DNA of 64,000 bases from CAHJXG01 sp964235485. Lineage in GTDB: Bacteria; Pseudomonadota; Alphaproteobacteria; Acetobacterales; Acetobacteraceae. Shown here one piece after another: positions 49,101 through 58,010 of this stretch. The translations under genes were made by a program, and so were the position numbers. The stretch spans positions 1 to 64,000 of the forward strand of contig CAXSAZ010000018.1 of the NCBI GenBank assembly GCA_964235485.1, read 5' to 3'. The stretch's first letter is position 1. Each line of letters begins with the position of its first letter. The notes below the pieces were generated by a model. The model ran no database searches and was not told where the DNA came from. It saw nothing but the letters and a program-made list of their open reading frames with translations.

Positions 49101-51080
49101 CGCGAGGCGGCCGGGCACGCGGAAGCGCGCATGACGGTGCGCGACCCGGTGGTGGCGGAGATGGCGCTGCCGCGTTTCCTGGCGCCGGGGGACCGGGCGG
49201 ACACGCTGGCGTCGCTGCACAATACGGATGGACCGGCGGGCGATTACCGCCTGGCCTTGACCGCCGGCGGCGCGGTCCGGCTGCCGGGGTTGCAGGGTGA
49301 GGATATCCACCTGGACGCGGGCGAGCGGCGCGAAGTCCGGGTGGCGCTGGAAGGCGTGGAGGTGGGGATTGGGCACCTGAGGGCGGTGCTGACGGGGCCG
49401 GGCGGGATGCAGGTCGAGCATGGATGGGACATCGCGGTGCGCTCGCCCCATGCGGACTTGGTGCTCAGCCAAACGGACACGCAGCGGCCCGGCGAAACCT
49501 ACACGGTCGATCCGGCGATGCTGGCTGCGTTCGTGCCGGGCAGCGCGCAGGTCACGGTCGGATACTCGGCGGATGGGCTGCTGGACGTGCCGGGGCTGCT
49601 GCAATCGCTCTACGCTTATCCGTACGGGTGCACGGAGCAGTTGGCGTCGAGCGCGTTGCCGCTGCTGTATTTCAACGATGCCCGGCTGCTGGGCCGTCCG
49701 GCCGGCGACCCGGCGCTGCGCCAGCGGGTGCAGACGGCCATCGACACGATGGTCAACCGCCAGGATGCCGGGGGGCGGTTCGGGTTGTGGCGCGCGGGGG
49801 ACGGCGCGGGGTCGGTGTGGCTGAACGTGTATGCGCTCGACTTCCTTCTGCGGGCGCGGGACGCCGGGTTCGACGTGCCTGGCCGGGTCACGGGGGCGTC
49901 GGCGCAGTGGATCGACCGGCATTTGGACGGTGACGCGGCCGACCTCGGCAGCGTCCATTCGGAGCCGGCGCCGCCGACGCGCGCCTATGCGGCGTATGTG
50001 CTGGCGCGCACCGACCGGATCGACCCGGCGCGGCTGCGCGAGCTGGCCGGCGGGCTGGAATGGGGCAAAGCCGATGGGCGACCCGTCGCGGTGTCGTGGC
50101 GCGATGTGGGGCTGGCCTCGCCGCTGTCGCTGGCGGAGCTGGCGGGCGCGCAATCGCTGATGGGCATGGCGGCGGCGTCGGATGCGACCTTCGCGCTGGC
50201 CGTCGCCAACCTGGACGCCCCGGCGGTGCCGGACTGGTGGCGGGCTGCGTTCTTCTGGACGCCGCTGCGGGACGAGGCGGGCGTGCTGGCGGTGGCCGCC
50301 GAGACCGGCCACGACGCGGTGGTGGCCTCGCTGCTGAACCGGCTGCGCCGGGCGAACCTGGCGCCGGAACGGATGAACACGCAGGAAAAGGCCTGGCTGC
50401 TTTCGGCCGCCCACGCCTTGGCGCGCTGGGGCGGCAGCCGGTCGTTGTCGGTCGATGGCGCCCCGGCGCAGGCGGTGGCGTTGCCCTATGCGGTGTCGCC
50501 CTCCGCAGACCATGTTGCGCGCGGGGCCAGCGTGCGCAATGCCGGCGACGGGCCGGTGTTCCGCACCGTCACCGTGCGCGGCGCTCCGACGGCCGACCCG
50601 GGGGCGATGGCGAACGGGTTCTCAATCCATCGGCAGGCGCTGACGCTGAACGGCGACCCGCTGGACGACAGCGGGCTGCGGCAAACCGACCGCTTCCTCG
50701 TGGTGCTGACCGGCGCTGCGGAGGGCGACGAGTTCCGCCGCGTCGTGGTGAGCGACCTGCTGCCGGCCGGGCTGGAGATCGAAGCGCCGGTGCTGCGGGA
50801 GGACAGCTACCCGTTCCTGGGGCAGCTCACCGGGCTGCGCGCGCATGAGGAGCGGGACGACCGGTTCGTGGCGGCGTTCGACCTGGGGCGCGACGAAGAC
50901 AGGCCGCTCGACCGGGACCGGGCCGGCGCGTTGGACGCGGGCAGCTTCCGGGTGGCCTACGTGGTGCGCGCGGTGACGCCGGGGCGCTTCGTGCAGCCGG
51001 AAACGGTGGTGCAGGACATGTACCGGCCGGACGTGATGGCGCGGACGGCGGCCCGTCAAACCGAGGTGGCGCCGCGGTGA
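46170..51080 (+). CDS. Alpha-2-macroglobulin family protein (YfhM/ECAM type)
   Basis: Very large periplasmic protease trap of about 1636 residues. The MG and bait-region half precedes the thioester domain; the thioester motif is intact as YGCTEQL with Cys1154 and Gln1157, followed by the alpha-helical toroid (YFNDARLL and AYVLARTDRI segments) and the C-terminal receptor-like domain. The GTG at 46170 has GGGAG seven bases upstream and starts a signal peptide (FNRIAVTSIVVAATIGAARA); the open frame extends to 46020 without support. It overlaps the PBP1C gene by four bases, the classic bacterial pair that protects and repairs the cell wall. Confidence 0.93.
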   Translation: MFNRIAVTSIVVAATIGAARAESARHSILSAVPDVSGDTARGCLVLAKPVAAEADRPASDYVAVKPAVRASIEARGDQICVSGLAYGARYSLTLRAGLAFADGGRQGADETAELDVPDRDPTVAVGGRGWILPRQGSTGVTVQTINVARVRVRVLRVSERRLTAGMAADGERTARPDPAKQSFMLYELRNLVASKATEVWSGTMQANPGRNQTVETAFPLAGIVDPAKPGAFIVLAEDAASPPVALTRPDGQWDPEEDRIAIAGHWVLSTDLGLSTMWGLDGLRVGVRSLGSAAAMPGVRLQLLSVAQDVLGEAATTAEGEAVFPPGLLRGRNAAVPSVVLARTDAGDMAVQELGGPAFDLSDRGAEGRVSPGPVEAYVYTDRGIYRPGETVQVMALLRQRGLAAVDDAGLMLVLRRPDGVEASRTTLPPAPASGFQRSLALAASAAQGNWTVEAYLDPSLPAVGRATVAVQDFVPQQLAVTLTGPGQPLAPGARLTAAIAGRFLYGAPAAGLHAEGTVTLVRDEHPVADAAGYSFGDPNEAVPDAVQVLQLPDADAAGQVAVDAALKLPGGIASPLRAVLDAGLTEPGGRAVRDSVSVPLRNHPVLVGLRPMFSGRVNAGDSSQFDVRAFAADGQPVARPGLQWRMVRLTPHWNWWRPEAGRGGWLFHQYTTEDDIAHGTLDVAADGPARLERVLEWGNYRLVVSDRDSGAASSAAFAVGWGARPDATDVPDQLEVAADRAVAAVGQAVRVHVRGPFAGPARVVVESAGRVLERRDLALSADGGTVDLVASADWGPGVHVLAEAFRPLAAAAGAHDPVRAMGLAWVATDPAPHTLAVSVASPAITAPRRAVPVAVHVAGAHGRAFVTLSAVDEGILQLTRFATPDPVAALLGRTRFGLDLRDSYGRLLVGQAGAGALREGGDDGAALGGGGLPVTTTRVVALFQGPVELDMQGNATVTLDLPDFAGELRLMAVAYDREAAGHAEARMTVRDPVVAEMALPRFLAPGDRADTLASLHNTDGPAGDYRLALTAGGAVRLPGLQGEDIHLDAGERREVRVALEGVEVGIGHLRAVLTGPGGMQVEHGWDIAVRSPHADLVLSQTDTQRPGETYTVDPAMLAAFVPGSAQVTVGYSADGLLDVPGLLQSLYAYPYGCTEQLASSALPLLYFNDARLLGRPAGDPALRQRVQTAIDTMVNRQDAGGRFGLWRAGDGAGSVWLNVYALDFLLRARDAGFDVPGRVTGASAQWIDRHLDGDAADLGSVHSEPAPPTRAYAAYVLARTDRIDPARLRELAGGLEWGKADGRPVAVSWRDVGLASPLSLAELAGAQSLMGMAAASDATFALAVANLDAPAVPDWWRAAFFWTPLRDEAGVLAVAAETGHDAVVASLLNRLRRANLAPERMNTQEKAWLLSAAHALARWGGSRSLSVDGAPAQAVALPYAVSPSADHVARGASVRNAGDGPVFRTVTVRGAPTADPGAMANGFSIHRQALTLNGDPLDDSGLRQTDRFLVVLTGAAEGDEFRRVVVSDLLPAGLEIEAPVLREDSYPFLGQLTGLRAHEERDDRFVAAFDLGRDEDRPLDRDRAGALDAGSFRVAYVVRAVTPGRFVQPETVVQDMYRPDVMARTAARQTEVAPR

Positions 51081-53020
51081 GATGGCGGCGCCTGGCCTGG
51101 CTGGCGCCGGCGCTGCTCGTGGCGTCGGCGCTGGCCCTGGACCGGGCGTTCCCGCCGGACATGGGGCGGGCGGGACGGCTTTCCGCGGAGCTGCGCGATG
51201 CCTCGGGGCGGGTGCTGAACCTGCGGGCGGCGTCGGACGGCGCGATCCGGCTGGCGGTGGCGCCGGCGCAGGTGGGGCGGGACATCGTGCCCCTGCTGCT
51301 GGCGCGGGAGGACCGGCGGTTCTGGATGGTGCCCGGGGTCGATCCGTTGGCGCTGATGCGCGCCGCGGGGCAGGCGGTCCGCCACGGGCGGGTCGTGTCG
51401 GGCGGGTCCACAATCGCGATGCAGGTCGCCCGGCTGCTGGAGCCGCATCCGCGCACGCTGGGGGGCAAGGCGCACGACATCCTGCGCGCATTGCAGTTGC
51501 AGGCGCGGCTGGGGCCGGACGAGATCCTGCGGCTTTACCTGACGCTGGCGCCGATGGGCGGCAACGTCGAGGGCTTCCGGGCGGCGTCGCTGCTGTATTT
51601 CGGCTGCGAGCCAGCCGCTTTGACGCGGTCGCAGGCGGCCCTGCTGGTGTCGCTGCCGCAAAGCCCGGCGCGGCGGCGGCCGGACCGCTTTCCGGACGCC
51701 GCTTGGCGCGGCGCGGCGCGGGTGCTGGCAACGGCGGCGGACCCGGCGCCGGTTGTGCCGACGGCGGTTCGGCCATGGGCGCTCCCGGCCCTCGCGCGGC
51801 ACTTGGCCGCGGCACATTCCGGCAGCACGAACACCACGCTGGACGCGGACCTGCAGCGGGAGGTTGAGGCCTTGGCGGCGCGGGAAGCCGCCTGGCTGGG
51901 ACCGGATGCCAACATGGCGATGGTGGTGATCCGCAACGAGGACCGCGCGGTGCTGGCCTATCTCGGCGGCACGCGGTTCTTCGGGCCGGCCGGCGCCGTG
52001 GACATGGTGCGGGCGCCGCGCTCGCCCGGCTCGGCGCTGAAGCCGTTCATCTACGGGATGGCGTTCGATAACGGCCTGGCGCTGCCCGAAACGCCGCTGG
52101 ATGCCGGGCCGCTGCGGTTGGGCTTCTATGCGCCGCGCGACTTCGACCGCGCGGAGCATGGCACGGTGACGGCGGCGGAGGCGCTGCGGCAATCGCTCAA
52201 CCGGCCGGCGGTCCGGCTGCTGGCGCGGATCGGGCCTGCCGTGTTCGCCGGGCGGCTCGCGGCCGGGGCGCGGCTGCGGTTGCCGCGTGGCGCTGGGGCG
52301 TCGGCGGCGCTGGCGCTGGGCGGCGGCGGGATCAGCTTGTTCGACTTGGCCGGGCTTTACGCCGACCTGGCGAGCGGCGGCGCGGTGGTGGCGCCGCATG
52401 TGGTCGGGGCGTCTGCGGCGCCCGGGACGCCGCCGCGTCTGTTCAGCCGCCGCGCTGCCGGCGCCGTCGCCGGCATCCTCCGCGGCCAGCCTGCGCCGCC
52501 GGGCGTCGCGCCCGATCCGGGGCACCCGGTCGGCTACAAGACGGGAACGTCGTATGGCCACCGGGATTCGTGGGCCGCGGGGTTCACGCCGGCCTACACG
52601 GTGGTGGTCTGGGTCGGCCGTCCCGACAACACGCCGCGGCCGGGCGCGACCGGGGTGGAAACGGCCGGGCCGATCCTGTTCCGCGCCTTCGGCCTGCTGC
52701 CGGCGGAGGAACCGGCGGACGACGCGGCGGGGATGGCCGACCCGCCCCGCTTGGCCCCGGCGCTGAGCCGCCGCGCGCCGCGTGCGCCGCTGCGGATCAT
52801 GTTCCCGCCGGGCGACGTGGAGTTGGCGTTCGCGCCGTCAGCCCCGATTGGCCTACACGCGGCGGGCGGCACGCCGCCCTACCGATGGATGGCGGACGGC
52901 GTGCCGCTGCCGGAGCGCCGCCCGCTTTGGACACCTTCTGGCCCTGGTTTCGCGCACCTCACGGTTGTTGATGGGGCGGGCGCATCGGCTTCTGCCGATG
53001 TCAGGCTGGTGCGCGAGTGA
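51077..53020 (+). CDS. pbpC: Penicillin-binding protein 1C
   Basis: Bifunctional peptidoglycan glycosyltransferase/transpeptidase-like protein of 647 residues. N-terminal anchor (WLAPALLVASALAL), GT51 domain with catalytic Glu78 in REDRRFW and GGSTIAMQVARLL, transpeptidase domain with SxxK (Ser319-Lys322 in GSALKPF), SLN and KTGTS, and the C-terminal BiPBP_C beta domain (from about 570). The GTG start overlaps the alpha-2-macroglobulin stop (GTGA). Confidence 0.95.
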   Translation: MRWRRLAWLAPALLVASALALDRAFPPDMGRAGRLSAELRDASGRVLNLRAASDGAIRLAVAPAQVGRDIVPLLLAREDRRFWMVPGVDPLALMRAAGQAVRHGRVVSGGSTIAMQVARLLEPHPRTLGGKAHDILRALQLQARLGPDEILRLYLTLAPMGGNVEGFRAASLLYFGCEPAALTRSQAALLVSLPQSPARRRPDRFPDAAWRGAARVLATAADPAPVVPTAVRPWALPALARHLAAAHSGSTNTTLDADLQREVEALAAREAAWLGPDANMAMVVIRNEDRAVLAYLGGTRFFGPAGAVDMVRAPRSPGSALKPFIYGMAFDNGLALPETPLDAGPLRLGFYAPRDFDRAEHGTVTAAEALRQSLNRPAVRLLARIGPAVFAGRLAAGARLRLPRGAGASAALALGGGGISLFDLAGLYADLASGGAVVAPHVVGASAAPGTPPRLFSRRAAGAVAGILRGQPAPPGVAPDPGHPVGYKTGTSYGHRDSWAAGFTPAYTVVVWVGRPDNTPRPGATGVETAGPILFRAFGLLPAEEPADDAAGMADPPRLAPALSRRAPRAPLRIMFPPGDVELAFAPSAPIGLHAAGGTPPYRWMADGVPLPERRPLWTPSGPGFAHLTVVDGAGASASADVRLVRE

Positions 53021-53057
53021 GCGGCGGCGCCACTCGGCCCTTTCTCCGATGTCCGAC

Positions 53058-53077
53058 AGTTATCGCAGCCGATAACT
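53058..53077. repeat. Inverted repeat downstream of pbpC
   Basis: Perfect eight-base inverted repeat AGTTATCG / CGATAACT with loop CAGC, 37 bases after the pbpC stop. No T-run follows, so it may be a weak terminator or a protein-binding palindrome. Confidence 0.4.
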
Positions 53078-53699
53078 TCACATCGCGGCATCGTGCATCG
53101 TTGGTCTGCAACGAGGTCGGATCGAAACCGCCCGTTGCCCGGCCAGGGACGCGATAAGCGAACCTGGTCCTTGCAGGGCTATGCGTCCACGGCGGCAAAG
53201 ACCGGTCGGGCTTGAGGGGGAAGGGCGGGGTGAGTCTGTGTAGCCTATGCCGCTGGAATGCGGGCCGCCCCCACCGTTGCCGTGTTGAAAGCATGACATC
53301 GGACCTGCTTCCTCCCTGCCGACGCGCCCGGTCGGCTGGCGGAGGGGGCCGGCCGGGTTGCGGCCCGTGACACCCTGGCACCCGGCAAGCAGGCGGCCCC
53401 CTCCGCGGTGCCAAGCGGCCGGGCTGAGCGGCAATCATTGCGCATTGGATAACGATCCCAGCGACAGCATCGGACGCGCGGCGCAGACCGTCGCAGGACG
53501 GTGCAGCTTGTGAAGCGTCGCTGCCCCGCTTGCCAGTTGCAGTCTTCAAGGCCTGCCGGCTGTGCCGCCGCGCCCTGCCCGTCCTGGCGGGTGGCGCTTG
53601 ATTTATTTGGTCAAGTTGCCTTACTTCTTTCACGGCCTGGGTTGCAACACCGCCGCAATGGCAGGAACAAGACAGGGCATCGCAAGCAGGGGAGGCGGC
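53078..53699. other. Long non-coding gap between pbpC and the molybdopterin subunit gene
   Basis: About 620 bases without a convincing gene. Open frames on both strands are short or are continuations of antisense shadow, with no ribosome sites or recognisable domains. The last 140 bases are AT-richer and presumably contain the promoter of the downstream gene. I see no RNA gene, riboswitch or insertion-sequence end here. Confidence 0.5.
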
Positions 53700-55991
53700 A
53701 TGGGACACGCATTCGACGGGCGGCGGGAGGATGGCAGGCTCGTCACCGGGGCCGGCCGCTACACCGCCGACTGGGACAAGGCGGGGCAGGCCCATGCGGC
53801 GTTCCTGCGCGCGGACCGCGCCCATGCCCGCATCGTGAGCCTGGACCTGGACGCCGCCCGCGCCGCGCCCGGCGTGCTCGCCGTGCTCACCGGGGCCGAT
53901 ATGGAAGCGGCCGGCTACACGCGCGGCCAAGCCTTCATGCTGCTCAAGGGGCCGGGCGAGCCGCTCCGCAGCCCCAAGTCCCCTGCGCTGGCCCAGGGCC
54001 GGGTGCGGTTCGTGGGCGAGCCGGTCGCGCTGGTGGTGGCCGAAACCGCCCACGCCGCGCAGGACGCGGCGGAGCTGATCGTGATCGACTACGACACGTT
54101 CGAGGCCGTCGCCGACGCCCGGGCCGCCCTCCTGCCCGGCGCGCCGCAACTGCACGAGAGCGTGCCGGGCAACCTTTGCTTCGCCTTCGAGTACGGCGAC
54201 GAGGCCGCGACCGACGCCGCCTTCGCGGGCGCCGCCCATGTCGTGCGGCTGCAGCAGGAAAGCGCCCGGGTCGTCGGCAACCCGATAGAGCCCAAGGCCG
54301 CGCTGCTGGCCTGGGACGGCGACGTGCTGGAGATGTGGAGCAGCAGCCAGGGCATGACCGGCATGAGGCAAAGCCTTTCGGCGCTGACCGGCGTGCCCAC
54401 GGAGCGCATCCGCGTCCACGCGCAGGATGTCGGCGGCGCTTTCGGCATCCGCGGCCATGCGTATCCCGAGTATGCCGCGCTCGCCTTGGCGTCCCGGCAG
54501 GTCGGGCGGCCGGTGAAATGGGTCGCAAGCCGGTCGGAAACCTTTCTCAGCGACTTCCACGGCCGCGCCGTCTCCATGCAGGCCGAGTTGGCGCTGGACG
54601 CGGAAGGCCGCTTCCTGGGCATCCGGCAGGACTGGGTGTGCGACGTGGGCGCGCACCCCTCGGCCGCCGGGGCGGCGACCAACACGCTCAACGCCTGCCT
54701 GATGGCCACGGGGGCTTACCGCATCCCGGCGGCGTTCGGACGCACGCGGCTTGCGGTCACCAACACGGTGCCGATCACCGCCTATCGCGGCGCCGGGCGG
54801 CCCGATGCGGCCTTGGTCGTCGAGCGCCTGGTGGACGAGGCCGCCGCGCAGACCGGGATGGACCGGCTGGACCTGCGGCGCCGCAACTTCATTCCCCGCG
54901 ACGCCTTCCCCTACAAGCTCGCCGCCGCGCCGATGCCGATCTCCTATGACAGCGCGGACTTCCCGGCCTTGCTGCAGGCGGCCGTCGCCGAGGCGGATTG
55001 GGACGGGTTCGCCGCGCGCCGCGCCGAGGCCGCCGCCCGGGGCAAGCTGCGCGGCATCGGCTGCGCCGTGTTCATCGAGCCAGCGGGCGGCGTGTCGCCC
55101 ACGGACGAGGCGATGCTGACCTTCGGGGAGGACGGTTCCATCCTGCTGCACGAGGTCGCCGTTTCGTCCGGCCAGGGGCATGAAACGGTGTTTCCCGAGC
55201 TGGTCGGCCGGGCGCTCGGCATCGACCCGGCCCGCATCGCCCTGCGCGCCGGCCGGGCCGACGGGCCGGCGCTGAAGGGCGGCGGCGCGTTCGGGTCGCG
55301 CAGCCTGATGTCGATGGGGTCGGTGAGCGTGGAAGCGGCGGGCCTGGCGATCCGGAAGGGCCTGGCCCTCGCCTCCGACGCCTTGGAAGCGGCGCAGGCT
55401 GACATCGCCTATGCGGACGGCCTGTTCACCATTGCGGGGACCGACCGCTCGGTCAGCCTTGCCGAGTTGGCCCGCCGCCACCCCGGCGCGCTCGACAGCC
55501 GCGCGGAGCTGCCCGCGCCGATGGCCTTCCCGTCCGGCGCGCACGTGGCCGAGGTGGAGATCGACCCGGACACGGGGATCACCGACCTCGTGCGCTACGT
55601 GTCCATCGACGATTGCGGCACGGTGGTGAACGAAACCCTGGTCGAGGGCCAGATCTGGGGCGGGCTGCTGCAAGGGCTGGGCCAGGTGTTCGGCGAGGTA
55701 TGCCTTTACGGCGAGGACGGCCAGCTCCTGAGCGGCAGCTTCATGGACTACGCCATGCCGCGGGCCGACCTTGCCAAGCACGTGACGATCCACTCGGCGC
55801 CGGTTCCCTCGCCGACCAACCAGCTCGGCGCCAAGGGCGTGGGCGAGGCCGGCACGGTCGGCTCGCTGCCCACCGCGATGAACGCCGTGATGGACGCGCT
55901 GCGCAGCCAAGGCGTGGCGCACCTGGACATGCCGGCGTCGCCCCATCGCGTGTGGCGGGCGTTGCAGGCCGGCGCGGCGGCGCAGCCATGA
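53700..55991 (+). CDS. Xanthine dehydrogenase family molybdopterin-binding subunit (CoxL-like)
   Basis: Large molybdenum-hydroxylase subunit of 763 residues. The a/b hammerhead domain (GAGRYTADWDKAGQAHAAFL to about 115) is followed by the molybdopterin-binding halves: SSSQGM, VGGAFGIRGHAYPEYAAL, AYRGAGRPDAALVVERLVDEAA, the VSSGQGHETVF segment and the catalytic Glu in GAKGVGEAGTVGS. The CO-dehydrogenase active-site loop (VAYRCSFR) is replaced by TAYRGAGRP, so the enzyme is not a CO dehydrogenase. The ATG at 53700 has GGGGAGG upstream. The FAD and iron-sulfur subunit genes expected alongside are absent. Confidence 0.88.
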   Translation: MGHAFDGRREDGRLVTGAGRYTADWDKAGQAHAAFLRADRAHARIVSLDLDAARAAPGVLAVLTGADMEAAGYTRGQAFMLLKGPGEPLRSPKSPALAQGRVRFVGEPVALVVAETAHAAQDAAELIVIDYDTFEAVADARAALLPGAPQLHESVPGNLCFAFEYGDEAATDAAFAGAAHVVRLQQESARVVGNPIEPKAALLAWDGDVLEMWSSSQGMTGMRQSLSALTGVPTERIRVHAQDVGGAFGIRGHAYPEYAALALASRQVGRPVKWVASRSETFLSDFHGRAVSMQAELALDAEGRFLGIRQDWVCDVGAHPSAAGAATNTLNACLMATGAYRIPAAFGRTRLAVTNTVPITAYRGAGRPDAALVVERLVDEAAAQTGMDRLDLRRRNFIPRDAFPYKLAAAPMPISYDSADFPALLQAAVAEADWDGFAARRAEAAARGKLRGIGCAVFIEPAGGVSPTDEAMLTFGEDGSILLHEVAVSSGQGHETVFPELVGRALGIDPARIALRAGRADGPALKGGGAFGSRSLMSMGSVSVEAAGLAIRKGLALASDALEAAQADIAYADGLFTIAGTDRSVSLAELARRHPGALDSRAELPAPMAFPSGAHVAEVEIDPDTGITDLVRYVSIDDCGTVVNETLVEGQIWGGLLQGLGQVFGEVCLYGEDGQLLSGSFMDYAMPRADLAKHVTIHSAPVPSPTNQLGAKGVGEAGTVGSLPTAMNAVMDALRSQGVAHLDMPASPHRVWRALQAGAAAQP

Positions 55992-56229
55992 CGGCGGCGG
56001 CGCCGCTGCCCCTGCCACGCCTGGTGTTCGGCGCCGGGGCGCTGTCGGCCCTGCCCGGCGAGCTTGCATGGCTCGGCGTCCGCCGGCCGCTGCTGTTGAG
56101 CGACCGTGGGCTGGAACGGGCCGGAGCCGTCGCGGCGGCGCTCCGGCCCGCAGCCCGTTCAACGCCGCAAGCCCTTACAGGCCCACCTCCGAGGAGTACC
56201 GGGCGATCCTGCAGGCGCTGCTCGCCTGA
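55988..56229 (+). pseudogene. Iron-containing alcohol dehydrogenase-like gene with internal deletion
   Basis: Starts ATGA-coupled to the preceding gene and reads LPRLVFGAGALSALPGELAWLGVRRPLLLSDRGLERAG, the N-terminus of an iron-ADH or maleylacetate-reductase-type protein. After about 58 codons the frame breaks; one base frame over, SPFNAASPYRPTSEEYRAILQALLA then TGA at 56227 reads like the C-terminal end of the same family. The roughly 300 residues between are gone. So the gene was deleted internally and frameshifted. C-terminal family match is by short similarity only. Confidence 0.6.
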
Positions 56230-56304
56230 CCGCGGCCACGAAGGCCGCCGTTGAACCCTGCCGGCCGCCGCGCTACGGCATCGCCGCGTCATGGATGATG
56301 GAGC

Positions 56305-57261
56305 GTGAGGGTGTCGGGACTGGCCATGTCGTGGCGGACGGAAAACGTCGGGCGCGTCCTGTTCTCGGCGGCCGACCGGTTCGTGCGCGAGAAGCTGCGC
56401 CACGTGAACGAGGGCGGGGCCGTTGCCGTGACGGAGGTGCAGATGGCCCTGTTCCAGAACCTGGACCTGGACGGCACCCGCCTCACGGCCATCGCCGCGC
56501 GGGCCAGCATGACGAAGCAGGGCATGATGGAGCTGGTGGACAAGGCGGCGTTGCTCGGCCTCGTCGAGCGCCGGCCCGACGCCGGCGACCGCCGTGCCAA
56601 GTTCATCCATTTCACGCCGGACGGCCTGCTTCTGCTCGACCGGCTGCGCCAAGGCGTGGCCCAAGCGGAATGCGGCCTGGCCGCCGCGACCGGCAGCGCC
56701 TTTGTCGGCGAGATGAAGCAGAAGCTGGCCGCCTACGTCGCTGAAACCGATCCGGGGCCTGCCGAGGAACGCCTGGCGGACGCGAACGCGGCCTGGCGGA
56801 CGCGGAGCGTGGGCCGCGTGCTGTCCACGGCCACGCGGGTGTTTGTCCGCGACATGCTGCACCAAGCGCAGGACGGGGGCTTCGAGGTGGTCGAGGAGGT
56901 GCAGCTCGCCTTGTTCCGCAACCTCGACCTCGACGGCACCCGGCTGACAACGGTTGCCGCGCGCGCCAGGATGACCAAGCAGGCGATGCTGGAGCTGGTC
57001 AACAAGGCTGAGGCGTTCGAGCTGGTGGAGCGCCGACCCGATCCCCTGGACCAGCGCGCCAAGCTCATCGCCTTCACCCCTGCTGGCCGCATGATGCTCG
57101 AACGGCTGGGTGCCGGGATCGCCCGGGCGGAGCGGCGCATGGCCCGGCTGACTGGCGAGGCTTTTCTCCCGGAGATGAAGGCGAGGCTCGTCGCCTATGT
57201 CGGGTCCGACCGTTCAGTCGATGCCGGTGCGCCCGAGCTTGCCCCGCTCGAACAGGCTTAG
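56305..57261 (+). CDS. Tandem (duplicated) MarR-family regulator
   Basis: A 318-residue protein made of two homologous MarR domains, at about residues 14-145 and 168-300. The copies match closely: NLDLDGTRLTAIAARASMTKQ against NLDLDGTRLTTVAARARMTKQ, then LVERRPDAGDRRAK against LVERRPDPLDQRAK, each with its own recognition helix and wing. MarR proteins are normally homodimers of single domains, so this is a single-chain dimer. The first start is GTG at 56305; an ATG at 56326 is also possible. Its 3' end overlaps the Crp/Fnr gene by four bases, convergent. Confidence 0.85.
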   Translation: MRVSGLAMSWRTENVGRVLFSAADRFVREKLRHVNEGGAVAVTEVQMALFQNLDLDGTRLTAIAARASMTKQGMMELVDKAALLGLVERRPDAGDRRAKFIHFTPDGLLLLDRLRQGVAQAECGLAAATGSAFVGEMKQKLAAYVAETDPGPAEERLADANAAWRTRSVGRVLSTATRVFVRDMLHQAQDGGFEVVEEVQLALFRNLDLDGTRLTTVAARARMTKQAMLELVNKAEAFELVERRPDPLDQRAKLIAFTPAGRMMLERLGAGIARAERRMARLTGEAFLPEMKARLVAYVGSDRSVDAGAPELAPLEQA

Positions 57262-58010
57262 CAGCCGCCGACGCCGCCCGACGCGTTCGACGCGCCCGCG
57301 CCGCCGCCGAGGAACAAATAGGCGGGATCGAATCCGCCCGCGGCCTGCAGGCCCGGCGGATCGGCGATGGTGACCTGTTCGTCATCCGAGGTGATCAACC
57401 CTTCGCCGTGCAGGCGCCGCAGCGTGCGGTTGACGTGCACGACGGACAGCCCGAGCGCGTCGGCGATCTCCGCGGGCGGGATCGGCAGCATGCCGCCGCC
57501 ATCCTCGGCCAGCCCAACCGCTTGGAGGCGCTGCAGCACCTCGCACAGCATGTGCGCGATCCGCCCGCGCGCCGTGCGGCGGCCGATGTTGAGCAGCCAG
57601 GTTTGGAAAACGGCGGCGTCCACCAGCGTGCCGCGCCACAAAGCGCGCGCAACCGCCGGCCGGGCCTCAAGCCAATCCGCCAGCACCTCGTGCGGCAGCG
57701 TCGCCACCATGCACGGGGTCAGGGTGGCGACGGCATGGTCCGCGCGGCCCAGCAGGAAGCCGTGCAGGTCGCACAGGTCGCCCGGAAGCTCGAAGCTCAT
57801 GATCTGCCGCTGCCCGTCGTCCAGCGTGCGGTGGCGGTAGGCGAACCCTTGCAGGATCAGTTGGCATTCCGTGGGGGAGTCGCCTTCGCGCACCAGGGCA
57901 CGGCCGGCGCCCACCCGCCGCGTGCGCCCGGTGGCCAGCTCCAGCGCCCGCTTGTCCCGGTCGGGCAAAGGGCCGAACGCTTCCAGCTTGCGGATGAACG
58001 GGGTGGACAT
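57258..58010 (-). CDS. Crp/Fnr family transcriptional regulator
   Basis: Regulator of 250 residues: an N-terminal cyclic-nucleotide-binding fold (ALVREGDSPTECQLILQGFAYRH, then MSFELPGDLCDLHGF) and a C-terminal HTH (PPAEIADALGLSVVHVNRTLRRLHGEGLI). No N-terminal Cys cluster, so it is not an FNR-type iron-sulfur sensor. A Gly/Ala-rich tail of about 30 residues (FLGGGAGASNASGGVGG) is unusual. It is convergent with the tandem MarR gene and divergent from the LOV protein gene. Confidence 0.88.
   Translation of the reverse strand: MSTPFIRKLEAFGPLPDRDKRALELATGRTRRVGAGRALVREGDSPTECQLILQGFAYRHRTLDDGQRQIMSFELPGDLCDLHGFLLGRADHAVATLTPCMVATLPHEVLADWLEARPAVARALWRGTLVDAAVFQTWLLNIGRRTARGRIAHMLCEVLQRLQAVGLAEDGGGMLPIPPAEIADALGLSVVHVNRTLRRLHGEGLITSDDEQVTIADPPGLQAAGGFDPAYLFLGGGAGASNASGGVGGC

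Noticed and set aside
47892..50513. An 873-codon minus-strand frame inside the alpha-2-macroglobulin gene
   Set aside because: Composition is shadow-like (Arg/Pro/His-rich) and the plus strand encodes an intact thioester protein.
53700..55991. Aerobic carbon monoxide dehydrogenase large subunit (coxL)
   Set aside because: The form I signature loop with Cys is absent; the equivalent segment reads AYRGAGRP as in other hydroxylases.
53001..56162. A 1053-codon open frame on the minus strand
   Set aside because: It is antisense to the well-supported molybdopterin subunit gene, is dominated by Arg/His/Gly/Pro typical of high-GC shadow frames and shows no domain.
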